DNA of 64,000 nucleotides. It comes from Kitasatospora phosalacinea. GTDB lineage: Bacteria > Actinomycetota > Actinomycetes > Streptomycetales > Streptomycetaceae. Shown here piece by piece: positions 1 to 7,878 of this stretch (position 1 is its first letter; every line of letters begins with the position of its first letter). The stretch spans positions 1 through 64,000 of the forward strand of contig NZ_BSSA01000029.1 in the NCBI RefSeq assembly GCF_030268885.1, written 5' to 3'. The notes beneath the pieces were generated by a model. That model ran no database searches. It saw nothing but the letters and a program-made list of their open reading frames with translations, and had not been told where the DNA came from. The position numbers and the translations under genes were made by a program.

Positions 1-108
1 GACATCATGCGATGCCTCAAGCGATTCGTCGCCCGCGAGGTCTACCGCGCCCTGACCAGGACACCCACCCCACAAATCACCCAAACCGACCTCGCTCCAG
101 CAGCTTGA
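1..108 (+). CDS. IS110 family transposase, C-terminal fragment (partial)
   Basis: The reading frame opens at base 1 with Asp-Ile-Met-Arg-Cys-Leu and stops at TGA 106-108. It aligns almost residue for residue with the end of the transposase at 8.8 kb (the KKDIMRCLKRFVAREIYRAL region), with a few substitutions. This is the C-terminal tail after the Transposase_20 domain of DEDD/IS110 recombinases. Nothing here shows whether this copy is intact upstream. Confidence 0.8.
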   Translation, partial: DIMRCLKRFVAREVYRALTRTPTPQITQTDLAPAA

Positions 109-123
109 CAGCCATAGGAGCAT
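1..123 (+). mobile_element. Right-hand end of an IS110-type element, cut by the window edge
   Basis: The last 35 codons of a transposase (1-108) are followed by a short tail that carries ATAGGAGC near 114-121. On the reverse strand this stretch closely matches the end of the IS110 copy at 8.81-10.0 kb, both in the encoded peptide and in the non-coding tail. Both copies continue with the same few bases (ATCCC) beyond ATAGGAGC. The two copies are in opposite orientation. The rest of this element lies left of the window. Confidence 0.8.
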
Positions 124-202
124 CCCCGACCCCGCCTGACCCCGCGGCCGGGCGGGCTCCGGGCTCGGGTCCGGGTTCCGGGCCCGGTCCGGGCTCCGGG
201 GT

Positions 203-928
203 TCAGGGACGGCGGGCCAGGAAGACGTACTCCTTGCCGGGCCGGTCCGGGGCGTCCCGGACCTCCAGGGGTTCGAGGCCCGCGGCGCGCAGGTCGGCCT
301 CGACCTCCGGGCGTTCGCGGAAGCGCAGGGTGGAGTCCGAGGTGAGGTGCCGCCCGTCGGCGGCGAACACGTAGTGCCAGCGGAACGACACCAACGGGCC
401 GACGACGGAGAGCAGTTCGACCCAGGTCTCGACCGCGCCGACGCCCGGGAGCTCGCCGACCCGGTGGGACGCCTCGCGCGTCCAGGACTCCCAGGCGCGC
501 CGGGCCGGGATCCTGCTCTCGAACACCAGGCGTCCGCCCGGGCGCAGCGCGTCGTGCACGCCCCGCAGGGTGGCGCGCCACCGGGCCGGATCGGTGACCT
601 CCTGGGCGGCGTTGGCCGTCATGGTGACCAGGTCGACCTGCAGCGGGGGCAGGTCCGTCGCGTCCCCCACCAGCCAGCGGACCCGGTCGGCGCCCGGCTT
701 GCCGCGGGCCACCTCCACCGACGCGGCGGCCGGGTCGACGCCGAGCACCCGCACCCCGCGGTCGGCCAGCAGCAGGGCGAACACCCCGGTGCCGCAGCCC
801 AGGTCGAGCACCTCGCCCGCGCCGAACTCCTCGACCAGGCCCAGGTAGGGGAGCAGGTCCGAGCGGTCCGGGTCGAGCGCGTCGTAGAGCGTCGCCAGCG
901 CGGGCAGCGTGAAGCATTCGTCGGCCAT
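203..928 (-). CDS. Class I SAM-dependent methyltransferase
   Basis: A protein of 241 residues with a Rossmann-type methyltransferase core. Motif I is LDLGCGTGVFALLLAD near residues 40-55, followed by an acidic loop (GVDPAAASVEVAR) and a later D-L-V-T-M motif. The conserved C-terminal part ends in a WHYVF...SDSTLRFR segment typical of small actinobacterial methyltransferases of the Methyltransf_25/11 type. The substrate cannot be read from the sequence. The frame stays open far upstream, but the recognisable fold begins at ATG 928, chosen as the start. It is divergent from the VOC gene. No close neighbour suggests a pathway. Confidence 0.8.
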   Translation of the reverse strand: MADECFTLPALATLYDALDPDRSDLLPYLGLVEEFGAGEVLDLGCGTGVFALLLADRGVRVLGVDPAAASVEVARGKPGADRVRWLVGDATDLPPLQVDLVTMTANAAQEVTDPARWRATLRGVHDALRPGGRLVFESRIPARRAWESWTREASHRVGELPGVGAVETWVELLSVVGPLVSFRWHYVFAADGRHLTSDSTLRFRERPEVEADLRAAGLEPLEVRDAPDRPGKEYVFLARRP

Positions 929-1177
929 CCGGGAGAAGGTAGTGCAGGAGGGGCCGGGTCGGAAAAGGGTTTGCCGGGGGGAGCGGCGGTCCGTACGGTG
1001 GGGCGTGTGAACACCGGAACGGCCACGGGCCACGCACGGATCGGCGACCCGGTGGGCGGCTGACCCCGCCCCGGGCGGCGCAGGGGTGCCCGCGCGCCCG
1101 AGGGCCGCCGCGGCCTGGGAGCAGAGACGCGCGCCAGCCCCCAGACCGACCGACCCCGGAACGAGGTTCACCCCGCC

Positions 1178-1552
1178 GTGCCAGCCGCCTTCAACCACAC
1201 CATCATCGCCTCCAAGGACCGCACCGCGTCCGCCCGCTTCTACCGCGAGCTGCTGGAGGCCGAACAGGCGCCCTCCTGGGGCCCGTTCACCAACCTGAAG
1301 CTCGCCGACGGCGTGCTGCTGCAGTTCGCCGAACCGCCGGTGGAGATCCAGATGCAGCACTACGCCTTCCTGGTCGACGACGAGCTGTTCGACCGCGCCC
1401 ACGCCCTGCTGCGCGAACGCGGCATCGACCACTGGGCCGACCCGCAGATGCAGCGCCCCGGCGAGACCAACACCGAGCACGGCGGCCGCGGCGTCTACGT
1501 GCTCGACCCGTCCGGGCACGGCCTGGAACTGATCACCCGCCCCTACCTGTAG
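1178..1552 (+). CDS. VOC (glyoxalase/bleomycin-resistance fold) family protein
   Basis: 124 residues, one vicinal-oxygen-chelate module. The N-terminal NHTIIASKDRTASARFYREL and C-terminal GVYVLDPSGHGLELITRPY are the two ends of the betaalphabetabetabeta repeat; the terminal Glu in LELIT is the usual metal ligand position. GTG start at 1178 with an AACGAGG ribosome site about 8 nt upstream. Single-domain proteins of this size usually dimerise to form the metal site. Function may be a dioxygenase-like or antibiotic-binding activity; nothing narrows it. Followed 25 nt later by the DinB-like gene, so probably co-transcribed. Confidence 0.8.
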   Translation: MPAAFNHTIIASKDRTASARFYRELLEAEQAPSWGPFTNLKLADGVLLQFAEPPVEIQMQHYAFLVDDELFDRAHALLRERGIDHWADPQMQRPGETNTEHGGRGVYVLDPSGHGLELITRPYL

Positions 1553-1577
1553 GCCGGCGAGAGGGGAGGACGGGGCG

Positions 1578-2147
1578 ATGGGCCCTCAGGAACTGCGTGC
1601 CGCCCTGGCGGAGGCGCGGCGGACCCTCGCCCCGCACCTCGACGCGGACTGGAGCGTCCCGGCGGGCCCACTGGAGTGGAGCTGCCGGGACACCCTGGCC
1701 CACGTCGGCCACGACCTGCTCGCCTACGCCGGGCAGGTCGCGGCCCTCCCCGAGGACGGCTACCTGCCCTTCGACCTGACGGTGCGTCCGGACGCCGGGC
1801 CGGGCGAGGTGCTGACCACCGCGCTGGCCTGCGGCGAACTGCTGGCCCTCGCCCTGGCCGCCGCCGGGCCCGGCGCGCGGGCCTGGCACTGGGGCCCGAC
1901 CGACCCGACCGGCTTCGCCGCGATGGGCGTCGCCGAGACGCTGCTGCACACCCACGACATCGCCACCGGCCTCGCCCTGGACTGGACGCCGCCGCCGGTC
2001 CTCTGCGCCGCCGTCCTGACCCGGCTCTTCCCCGACGCCCCGCCCGGCGACCCCGCCCCGGTGCTCCTCTGGTGCACCGGCCGGGCCGCGCTCGACGGCC
2101 GCCCGCGCCGCACCTCCTGGACCTGGCGGGCGGCGCTCCGCGGGTGA
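1578..2147 (+). CDS. DinB/mycothiol-dependent maleylpyruvate isomerase-like protein
   Basis: 189 residues with the helical-bundle signature of the MDMPI/DinB superfamily: an early W-S-C-R-D-T-L-A-H-V-G-H motif (residues about 34-45) supplies the first metal-binding His residues, and a second His pair lies in the ETLLHTHDI segment (about residues 117-125). In characterised relatives three His residues bind zinc and mycothiol is the thiol cofactor, which fits an actinomycete host. Start ATG 1578 is preceded by GAGAGGGGAGGA. Substrate unknown; many paralogues handle toxic electrophiles. Confidence 0.72.
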   Translation: MGPQELRAALAEARRTLAPHLDADWSVPAGPLEWSCRDTLAHVGHDLLAYAGQVAALPEDGYLPFDLTVRPDAGPGEVLTTALACGELLALALAAAGPGARAWHWGPTDPTGFAAMGVAETLLHTHDIATGLALDWTPPPVLCAAVLTRLFPDAPPGDPAPVLLWCTGRAALDGRPRRTSWTWRAALRG

Positions 2148-2201
2148 CCGGCCCGGGAGCCGCCCCCGGGTGCGGCGCGGACGGCATGTGATCATGTCGG
2201 T

Positions 2202-2774
2202 ATGGCATCTGGTCGGATCATCTTCCTCAACGGCACGTCCAGTTCGGGAAAGTCGAGCATCGCCCGGGAACTCCTGGAGATCCTGGACGACGGCGTCTTC
2301 TTCCACCTGGCGGTCGACGGCTTCAACGCGATGCGCACCAAGCGGGAACTCGGGGCCGCGGAACTCGACGCCGCCCTGCGGCGGACCAGGGAGGGCTTCC
2401 ACCGCTCGATCGCGGCCATGGCCGCCGCGGGCAACGACCTGGTGGTCGACCACGTGCTGAGCGAACCGTGGCGGCTGCTCGACTGCCTGGCGGTGCTGCG
2501 CCCCGAGGACGTGCTGTTCGTCGGCGTCCACTGCCCGCCGGACGAACTGACCCGCCGCGAACTGGCCCGCGGCGACCGCCCGCCGGGCCTCGCGGCGCAC
2601 CAGTACGGCCTGGTCCACCGGCACGGCGACTACGACCTCGAGTGCGACACCGGCACGGCCACTCCCCGCGAGTGCGCCCAGCAGATCAAGGACTTCCTCC
2701 CGCACCGCCCCACCCCCACCGCCTTCACCCGCCTCCGCCGACGCCACCTGCCCGAAGCCGTGCACGAGGGCTGA
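2202..2774 (+). CDS. Chloramphenicol phosphotransferase-like P-loop kinase
   Basis: 190 residues. Walker A is GTSSSGKS at residues 11-18 right after the first beta strand (IIFLN). This placement, FHLAVDGF, a VVDHVL strand and the VGVHCPPDELTRRE motif match the CPT family (Pfam CPT), whose founder inactivates chloramphenicol by 3'-O-phosphorylation. Many CPT-like proteins in Streptomyces are uncharacterised small-molecule kinases, so resistance is only a possibility. ATG 2202 has no clear Shine-Dalgarno sequence; GATCATGTCGGT just upstream suggests a near-leaderless transcript. It ends before a hairpin and faces the LysR gene. Confidence 0.78.
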   Translation: MASGRIIFLNGTSSSGKSSIARELLEILDDGVFFHLAVDGFNAMRTKRELGAAELDAALRRTREGFHRSIAAMAAAGNDLVVDHVLSEPWRLLDCLAVLRPEDVLFVGVHCPPDELTRRELARGDRPPGLAAHQYGLVHRHGDYDLECDTGTATPRECAQQIKDFLPHRPTPTAFTRLRRRHLPEAVHEG

Positions 2775-2779
2775 CCGGG

Positions 2780-2813
2780 ACCGGGGCGGGCACGGCGGTC
2801 CGCCCCGCCCGGT
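2780..2813. terminator. Imperfect hairpin between convergent CPT-like and LysR genes
   Basis: ACCGGGGCGGG (2780-2790) can pair with CCCCGCCCGGT (2803-2813) with one bulged position. It sits between two convergent gene ends and has no U tract, as is usual in Streptomyces. It could serve both strands. Confidence 0.45.
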
Positions 2814-2862
2814 GGGGCCCGAGCCGGGCGGCGGACGGAACCGGCGGCGGGCCGTGGCGCGG

Positions 2863-3765
2863 CTACCCCCGGACGGTCTGCTCGCCGCAGTGGTGCGCGA
2901 CGGTCTCCGCGAAGGCGCGGGCCAGGGGGGAGAGGGCGTCCCAACGGCGCACCGCCCAGCCCGCGGTGAGGGCGGGGAGCGCGGGGACGGGAACCAGTCG
3001 CAGGTCCGGGTGTTCGGGGCCGCTCCAGGCGGGCAGGGCCGGGACGACGGCGAGGCCCAGTCCCAGTTCGGCCAGCAGGATCGCGGTGTCCCAGTCGGTG
3101 ACGCTGGTGTCGAACACCGGCCGGATCCCCGCTTCGGCGAGCCAGGCGCCGAGCTGCAGGCGGGAGGTGGAGTTCCGCGGGAGCCCGATGAGCCGGGCGT
3201 CCTGCAGGTCGGCCGGTTCGACGCGGGCCCTGGCCGCCAACGGATCGGACGCCGAGACGGCGAGCGCCCAGGGGATCTTGACGACGGGGCGCTGCTCGAC
3301 GGCGCGGACCGGGGGCCCCAGGGTGATCCAGGCGAGGTCGGCACGGCCGGCGGTGAGCGCGTCGAAGCAGCCGCGGCTGGAGGTCTCGGTCTGGAACTCC
3401 AGGCTGGCCCGGGGGAAGCGCCGCCGGAAGTCGACGACGGCCGCGGCCATGAAGTGGCGGACGGTCGTGGCCCCCGTCGTGATCCGCACCGATCCGCCTT
3501 CCGCGCGTGCGGCTTCCTTGAGCCGGCGCAGGACGTGGTCGATGCCGCCCAGTCCCTCGGTGACCGCCGCGCCCAGCGCGTGTCCGGCCGGCGTGGGCAC
3601 CACGCCCCGGGTGTGCCGTTCCAGCAGGCTCAGGCCCAGTTCCCGTTCCAGCCGCTTCACGTGCTGGCTGACGGCCGACTGCGTGCAGGAGAAGTCGCGG
3701 GCCACCGCGCTCAGCGAGCCGGCCCGGCAGACCGCGGCGAAGACGCGGAGATCGTCAAGGGTCAC
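2863..3765 (-). CDS. LysR family transcriptional regulator
   Basis: 300 residues. The N-terminal winged helix (residues 2-60: LDDLRVFAAVCRAGSLSAVA, then CTQSAVSQHVKRLERELG) is a textbook LysR DNA-binding domain; the remaining part is a periplasmic-binding-like effector domain. The frame remains open for another 400 codons upstream, but the LysR fold begins at GTG 3765, chosen as start. It is divergent from the panE-like gene across a 180-bp gap with an 18-bp palindrome beginning 5 bp upstream of its start, so it probably autoregulates and controls the 3946-5888 operon. Effector unknown. Confidence 0.88.
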   Translation of the reverse strand: MTLDDLRVFAAVCRAGSLSAVARDFSCTQSAVSQHVKRLERELGLSLLERHTRGVVPTPAGHALGAAVTEGLGGIDHVLRRLKEAARAEGGSVRITTGATTVRHFMAAAVVDFRRRFPRASLEFQTETSSRGCFDALTAGRADLAWITLGPPVRAVEQRPVVKIPWALAVSASDPLAARARVEPADLQDARLIGLPRNSTSRLQLGAWLAEAGIRPVFDTSVTDWDTAILLAELGLGLAVVPALPAWSGPEHPDLRLVPVPALPALTAGWAVRRWDALSPLARAFAETVAHHCGEQTVRG

Positions 3766-3770
3766 GACGA

Positions 3771-3788
3771 CCCAAGGTATCGCTTGGG
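3771..3788. promoter_or_regulatory. Palindromic operator in the LysR/panE-like divergent region
   Basis: CCCAAG (3771-3776), a 6-nt spacer and CTTGGG (3783-3788) form a perfect dyad immediately upstream of the LysR start. A further CTTGGG-type half-site lies near 3815-3820. LysR proteins commonly bind such interrupted dyads and repress their own gene. Confidence 0.5.
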
Positions 3789-3945
3789 GTGGTGCCAGTA
3801 AATCCGCTGATTGACTTGGGTCCGGGGGCACTTGATCATTGCTGTCCAGGGCGGCAACCCGCCCGTCCCCCTCCGTTCCGGACGCGGCGCGGCGAGCGGC
3901 CGGCGGGTGTCGACCCGTCTCGCGCCGAGGACGACAGGAGCTCAG

Positions 3946-4839
3946 ATGAACGCAACCCCGCTGACGGTGGCCGTCCTCGGGCCGGGAGGTGTCGGAGGTC
4001 TGATCGGAGCGCTCCTCGCCCGCGACGGGCACCGCGTCGTCTGCCTGGCCGGCGAGGAGACCGCTGCCGCACTGGGCCGGGACGGCCTGCGGGTCGAGAG
4101 CGCCCAGTTCGGGGACTTCACCGCAGCGGTCGAGGCGGACACGCGGTTGCGGGAGCCGGTGGACGCCGTCTTCGTGACGGTCAAGCAGACCTCCCTCGAG
4201 CAGGCGCTCGACCGCGTCCCGCCCCCGGCCCTCGGCGGTGCACTGGTGGTTCCGCTGCTCAACGGCCTCGACCACCTCCGCCTGCTGCGCGAGCGCTACC
4301 CCTCGGCCGGGGTCGTCGCCGGCACGATCAGGGTCGAGGCCACGCGCACCGCACCGGGGCGCGTCGAACACACCAGCCCCTTCGTCGACCTCGAACTGGC
4401 CGCGCCGCTCGACGGGTTCGCGGAGCAACTGCGGCACGCCGGTCTCGGCGTGACCCTGCGGAGCGACGAGACGGCGATGCTCTGGGACAAGCTCGCCTTC
4501 CTCGCCCCGCTCGCCCTGCTGACCACCCGGCACCGCGCGGACGTCGGCAGCATCCGCAGCGACCGGCGACCGGAACTGCTCACCGTGCTCGACGAGGTCA
4601 CCGCCGTGGCCCGGGCCGCCGGCGCACCGGTGACGGCCGAGGCCGTGCTCTCCTTCTTCGACCGCGTCCCGGACACCATGAGGTCCTCCATGCAGCGCGA
4701 CGCCGAGGCCGGACGCCCCCTCGAGGTCGACGCCATCGGCGGAGCGGTCCTCCGCGCCGGGGCCGCCCACCACGTCGAGACCCCGGTCACGGCCCGGCTG
4801 GTGGCCGAAGTCGCACGCCTGACGGCCCGGGAGGTCTGA
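3946..4839 (+). CDS. Ketopantoate reductase-like (ApbA/PanE) oxidoreductase
   Basis: 297 residues. The NAD(P)-binding loop GPGGVGG is at residues 12-18; an N-terminal Rossmann domain (ApbA) leads into the ApbA_C helical domain, where the conserved WDKLAFLAPLALLT stretch carries the catalytic Lys. PanE reduces 2-dehydropantoate to pantoate with NADPH, but many actinobacterial paralogues act elsewhere. ATG 3946 has CAGGAG 5 nt upstream. The stop is followed 5 nt later by the DUF6817-VOC start and its Shine-Dalgarno GGAGGT overlaps the end of this gene, so the two are translationally coupled. With a LysR regulator this looks like a small inducible catabolic or detoxification operon, not housekeeping pantothenate synthesis. 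Confidence 0.8.
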   Translation: MNATPLTVAVLGPGGVGGLIGALLARDGHRVVCLAGEETAAALGRDGLRVESAQFGDFTAAVEADTRLREPVDAVFVTVKQTSLEQALDRVPPPALGGALVVPLLNGLDHLRLLRERYPSAGVVAGTIRVEATRTAPGRVEHTSPFVDLELAAPLDGFAEQLRHAGLGVTLRSDETAMLWDKLAFLAPLALLTTRHRADVGSIRSDRRPELLTVLDEVTAVARAAGAPVTAEAVLSFFDRVPDTMRSSMQRDAEAGRPLEVDAIGGAVLRAGAAHHVETPVTARLVAEVARLTAREV

Positions 4840-4844
4840 ACCCG

Positions 4845-5888
4845 ATGCGGCGATCCGTCCCGCCCGACGGCGGCCCACCGGACAGCGACCGCGACCCCGC
4901 GGTGCTCCGCCCCGCCGTACAGGCCCTCCTGCGCGCCCGGGGCGCCGCCGGGACGGAGCACCCCGGCGGCACGCTCCTGGACCACCTGAACCGCGTCGCA
5001 CGCCTGCTGGCGGAGTGGGGCGCCGACCCGGACCTGCAGGCCGCCGGACTGTGCCACGCGGTGTACGGGACCGACGGGTACGACCACGCCCTGATGGGCA
5101 CCGACGAACGCGCGCTCCTCGCCGGGCTGATCGGCGAACGGGCCGAGGCGCTGGTCCACCTCTACGCCAGCTGTGACCGCGCGGCCGTGCACCCCCGGTT
5201 GGGGAGCGGGCGACCGGTGGTCTTCCGCGACCGCTTCACCGGCCGTGAGCACACCCCGCCGCCGTCGGACGTGCGCGCCTTCGTCGAGATCACCGCGGCC
5301 AACGAACTCGACGTGCTCGCACACGACCCCGACCTCGCCGAGCGCCACGGCCCCGCCCTGCACGGGCTGTTCACCCGCTCGCGGGACCTGCTCTCCGCCC
5401 CGGCGCGGGACGCCTGCGAACGGCAGCTGGGGAGGTACGCCCCCGAACCGGGGCCGAGGATCCGGATCACCGGCCTGGACCACCTGGTGCTGACCGTCGC
5501 CGACGTCGAACGGACCGTCGACTTCTACGCGCGCGTGCTGGGCATGCGCCCGGTCACCTTCGGGGAGGGGCGCCGCGCCCTGGCCTTCGGCGCCAGCAGG
5601 ATCAACCTCCACCGGGCCGGCGACGAGGTCCTCCCGCACGCCGCGCACCCCGTCCCCGGCAGCGCGGACCTGTGCCTGGTCACCGACGTCCCGCAGGAAC
5701 AGGTCCTGGCCCGGCTGGCCGCCTGCGGAGTGCCCGTGCTGGAAGGACCCGTGCCGCGGACCGGCGCCCGAGGGGCCCTCACCAGCACCTACCTGCGCGA
5801 CCCGGACGGCAACCTCGTCGAGATCAGCACCTACGACCCCCGTCCGGCGGCCGGACCGGAGCACCGGCCCGGGCCCGACCCGCACTGA
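4845..5888 (+). CDS. DUF6817-like domain fused to a C-terminal VOC domain
   Basis: 347 residues. The N-terminal half (about 25-190) has a HPGGTLLDHL motif, then AGLCHAVYGT, typical of the DUF6817 family, an all-helical HD-like fold of unknown function. The C-terminal part (about 205-330) is a VOC module: GLDHLVLTVADVERTVDFYA at its start with the first metal His, and a terminal YLRDPDGNLVEISTY with the Glu ligand. The single VOC module ends a few residues before a short Pro/Gly tail. Coupled to the PanE-like gene. The fusion suggests that both domains act on one small substrate; the reaction is unknown. Confidence 0.75.
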   Translation: MRRSVPPDGGPPDSDRDPAVLRPAVQALLRARGAAGTEHPGGTLLDHLNRVARLLAEWGADPDLQAAGLCHAVYGTDGYDHALMGTDERALLAGLIGERAEALVHLYASCDRAAVHPRLGSGRPVVFRDRFTGREHTPPPSDVRAFVEITAANELDVLAHDPDLAERHGPALHGLFTRSRDLLSAPARDACERQLGRYAPEPGPRIRITGLDHLVLTVADVERTVDFYARVLGMRPVTFGEGRRALAFGASRINLHRAGDEVLPHAAHPVPGSADLCLVTDVPQEQVLARLAACGVPVLEGPVPRTGARGALTSTYLRDPDGNLVEISTYDPRPAAGPEHRPGPDPH

Positions 5889-5922
5889 GCCCGACCGGGT
5901 CCGCGACCGCGAGCGGCCCGGC

Positions 5923-6354
5923 TCACGGACCGGCCGGGCCGTCGGGACCGACCACCCGGAAGCGCTCCGCGACGACGAGGGTGCGGCCGTCGACGACCGG
6001 GGTGCGTCCCAGGTACTCGCTCACGCCCTCGCTGCGGAAGAACTCCTCGTGGGCGGCCCGCCACTCGGCCGCGTCGGCGTAGCCGCGCCCCTCGGCCCGC
6101 GCGAAGTCGTCGTCGATCTCCCCCAGGGGGACGACGCGCACGTCGACGACCTCGATCGTGACGGCCGGGCGCCCCCGGGAGTCGAGCACCGAGAACCGCT
6201 GACCGGCCGTCGGCACCGCCTCCCCGGCGTGTTCGTAGATCTCCAGGAGACCCGTGAGCGCGGTCTTCCGACCGCTCAGGATCGCCGCCACACCCCGGTC
6301 GCGCTCCGGACCGGGGAAGGCGAGTTCGAGGGTCGGAAGGTCGTCGTGTCCCAT
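5923..6354 (-). CDS. ASCH domain protein
   Basis: 143 residues. Family features are PGPERDRGVAAILSGRKTA near the start, then GQRFSVLDSRGRPAVTIEVVDV, and an acidic FARAEGRGYADAAEWRAAH helix. ASCH proteins have a PUA-like beta barrel; some bind RNA and some hydrolyse N4-acetylcytidine. The gene begins at ATG 6354, six bases after a TTGATC-17-TAGCCT promoter, which predicts a leaderless transcript. It is divergent from the YbaK-like gene, whose promoter has the same -35 hexamer. Confidence 0.82.
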   Translation of the reverse strand: MGHDDLPTLELAFPGPERDRGVAAILSGRKTALTGLLEIYEHAGEAVPTAGQRFSVLDSRGRPAVTIEVVDVRVVPLGEIDDDFARAEGRGYADAAEWRAAHEEFFRSEGVSEYLGRTPVVDGRTLVVAERFRVVGPDGPAGP

Positions 6355-6360
6355 CGGGCG

Positions 6361-6389
6361 AGGCTACGGAGCCCGGCGGCGTCGATCAA
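6361..6389 (-). promoter_or_regulatory. Leaderless promoter of the ASCH gene
   Basis: On the minus strand TTGATC (6389-6384), a 17-nt spacer and TAGCCT (6366-6361) precede the ATG at 6354 by six bases. This places the likely transcription start at or next to the start codon. Confidence 0.6.
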
Positions 6390-6457
6390 GGGCCCCCGCC
6401 TCGCCCGCCCCCGCCCGCAGGGGCGCGGTCGGCTGCCGGCGACGCCTCCGGGCCGGA

Positions 6458-6487
6458 TTGATCACCTCCCGACGCCCGCCCTAGAGT
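6458..6487 (+). promoter_or_regulatory. Leaderless promoter of the YbaK-like gene
   Basis: TTGATC (6458-6463), an 18-nt spacer and TAGAGT (6482-6487) precede ATG 6494 by six bases, and no Shine-Dalgarno sequence is present. The -35 hexamer is the same as in the divergent ASCH promoter. Confidence 0.62.
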
Positions 6488-6493
6488 CGGGCC

Positions 6494-7075
6494 ATGAGCG
6501 AGCAGGCGGAGCAGGTGGAGCAGGCGGTGCGGGCGCCGTTCGGGGAGTTCCCGCGGGTGCGGCGGGCGGTGGACGTCCTCGCGGAACTGGCGCCCCCGGT
6601 GGCCGGGTTGCTGGGCGGCTGGGAGGCGGAGCCGGCCCGACAGGTGCTGTACGTGGACACCGATCCGGAGCTGGCCGACACCGCCGCGTTCTGCGCCGCG
6701 TACGGCGTCCCGCCGGAGGCGTCCGCGAACTGCGTGGTGGTCGCCGCGAAGCGGGGCGGGGAGACCACGCTGGCCGCCGGGCTGGTGCTGGCCACCACCC
6801 GGCTCGACGTCAACAGGGCGGTCCGGGGTCACCTGGGCGCGCGGAAGGCCTCGTTCGCGCCGATGGACACCGCCGTGGGCGAGAGCGGCATGGAGTACGG
6901 CGGCATCACCCCCGTCGGCCTGCCCGCGCACTGGCCGCTGCTGGTGGACGCCGCGGTCGCCGCCACCCCGTACGTGCTGGTCGGCAGCGGGCGGCGGCGC
7001 GGGAAGCTGATCCTGCCCGGCGCGGTCGTCGCCGCGCTGCCCGGGGCGCAGGTGCTGGAGGGGCTGGCCGGCTGA
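6494..7075 (+). CDS. YbaK/EbsC-type aminoacyl-tRNA deacylase family protein
   Basis: 193 residues. The YbaK fold is shown by ANCVVVAAKRGGETTLAAGLVLATTRLDVN in the middle (two pieces around residues 76-105) and by GGITPVGLP, the conserved loop near the substrate pocket, about residue 137. Relatives hydrolyse mischarged tRNAs (for example Cys-tRNAPro), but this longer actinobacterial subgroup is uncharacterised. Leaderless start at ATG 6494. Confidence 0.8.
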   Translation: MSEQAEQVEQAVRAPFGEFPRVRRAVDVLAELAPPVAGLLGGWEAEPARQVLYVDTDPELADTAAFCAAYGVPPEASANCVVVAAKRGGETTLAAGLVLATTRLDVNRAVRGHLGARKASFAPMDTAVGESGMEYGGITPVGLPAHWPLLVDAAVAATPYVLVGSGRRRGKLILPGAVVAALPGAQVLEGLAG

Positions 7076-7213
7076 GGCCCGGCCGACCGGGGGACGGGGA
7101 ACGTCCGCGGTCGGGAACACCGCGGGCGGCCGGACGGTTGGACCGGATGGTCCCGCCGGGGTGATGCCCCCGGGCGGGACGAGTCGACGTCCCATGCGAG
7201 GAGTGAGTACGAG

Positions 7214-7720
7214 ATGACCACGGACCGCGCTGTCCTGGCCGGCGGGTGCTTCTGGGGTATGCAGGAGCTGATCCGCAAGCTCCCCGGCGTCCAGTCGACC
7301 CGGACCGGCTACACCGGCGGCCAGAACGCGCACGCCACCTACCGCAACCACCCCGGCCACGCCGAGGCACTGGAGATCGTCTACGACCCGGAGCGGATCA
7401 GCTACCGGACGCTGCTGGAGTACTTCTTCCAGATCCACGACCCGAGCACCCTCGACCGGCAGGGCAACGACATCGGCAGCAGCTACCGCTCGGCGATCTT
7501 CTACGCCGACGAGGCCCAGCGCGCCACCGCCCTCGACACCATCGCGGACGTCGACGCCAGCGGCCTGTGGCCCGGCAAGGTGGTCACCGAGGTCACCCCG
7601 CTCGGCGACTTCTGGGAGGCCGAGCCCGAGCACCAGGACTACCTGCAGCACTACCCCAACGGTTACACCTGCCACTACCCGCGGCCGGGGTGGAAGCTCC
7701 CGGTGCGCGAAGGGGCCTGA
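7214..7720 (+). CDS. msrA: Peptide methionine sulfoxide reductase A
   Basis: 168 residues, normal length. GGCFWG at 10-15 holds the catalytic Cys12; further family motifs are [16 protein letters not shown], the [18 protein letters not shown] block and the C-terminal [12 protein letters not shown]. It reduces methionine-S-sulfoxide in proteins and free form with thioredoxin, repairing oxidative damage in the cytoplasm. GAGGAGTGAG about 7 nt upstream of ATG 7214 is the ribosome site. Monocistronic: a perfect 15-bp hairpin follows 40 nt after the stop. Confidence 0.95.
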   Translation: MTTDRAVLAGGCFWGMQELIRKLPGVQSTRTGYTGGQNAHATYRNHPGHAEALEIVYDPERISYRTLLEYFFQIHDPSTLDRQGNDIGSSYRSAIFYADEAQRATALDTIADVDASGLWPGKVVTEVTPLGDFWEAEPEHQDYLQHYPNGYTCHYPRPGWKLPVREGA

Positions 7721-7760
7721 ACGGCGGCGCCGACGCAGGCGCGCGGGTGCGGAGCGTGAA

Positions 7761-7795
7761 GCGGCGGCGGCCACCGGTGGGGTGGCCGCCGCCGC
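7761..7795 (+). terminator. Strong hairpin terminator after msrA
   Basis: A perfect 15-bp stem (7761-7775 with 7781-7795) closes a 5-nt loop (GGTGG). The stem is nearly all G/C and no U tract follows, as is common in actinomycetes. Confidence 0.85.
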
Positions 7796-7841
7796 GGCGT
7801 GTCCGGGGGCGGCAGCGAAGGCCCCTTGGGTAATTAATTTT

Positions 7842-7871
7842 TTGCCTAAAGGGCCTAGGTGGGGCTAGCGT
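7842..7871 (+). promoter_or_regulatory. Leaderless promoter of the FBP-domain gene
   Basis: TTGCCT (7842-7847), an 18-nt spacer and TAGCGT (7866-7871). The expected transcription start falls at 7878-7879, exactly at the GTG chosen for the gene. A short AT-rich tract just upstream (TAATTAATTTTTT, 7831-7843) may act as an UP element. Confidence 0.62.
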
Positions 7872-7878
7872 GGTCCCC

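Noticed and set aside
1005-1063. Short GTG-led ORF of 18 codons before the VOC gene
   Set aside because: It has a leaderless-type context, but is too short, has no relation to either neighbour and stops at once. A decayed gene start is possible but cannot be shown.
2202-2774. Chloramphenicol resistance gene
   Set aside because: The P-loop kinase belongs to the CPT-like family, but most members are not resistance enzymes, and no specific residue evidence was found.
3766-5001. Upstream extension of the LysR frame
   Set aside because: The 412 codons upstream of GTG 3765 lie antisense to the panE-like and DUF6817 genes and show no domain; the LysR fold starts at 3765.
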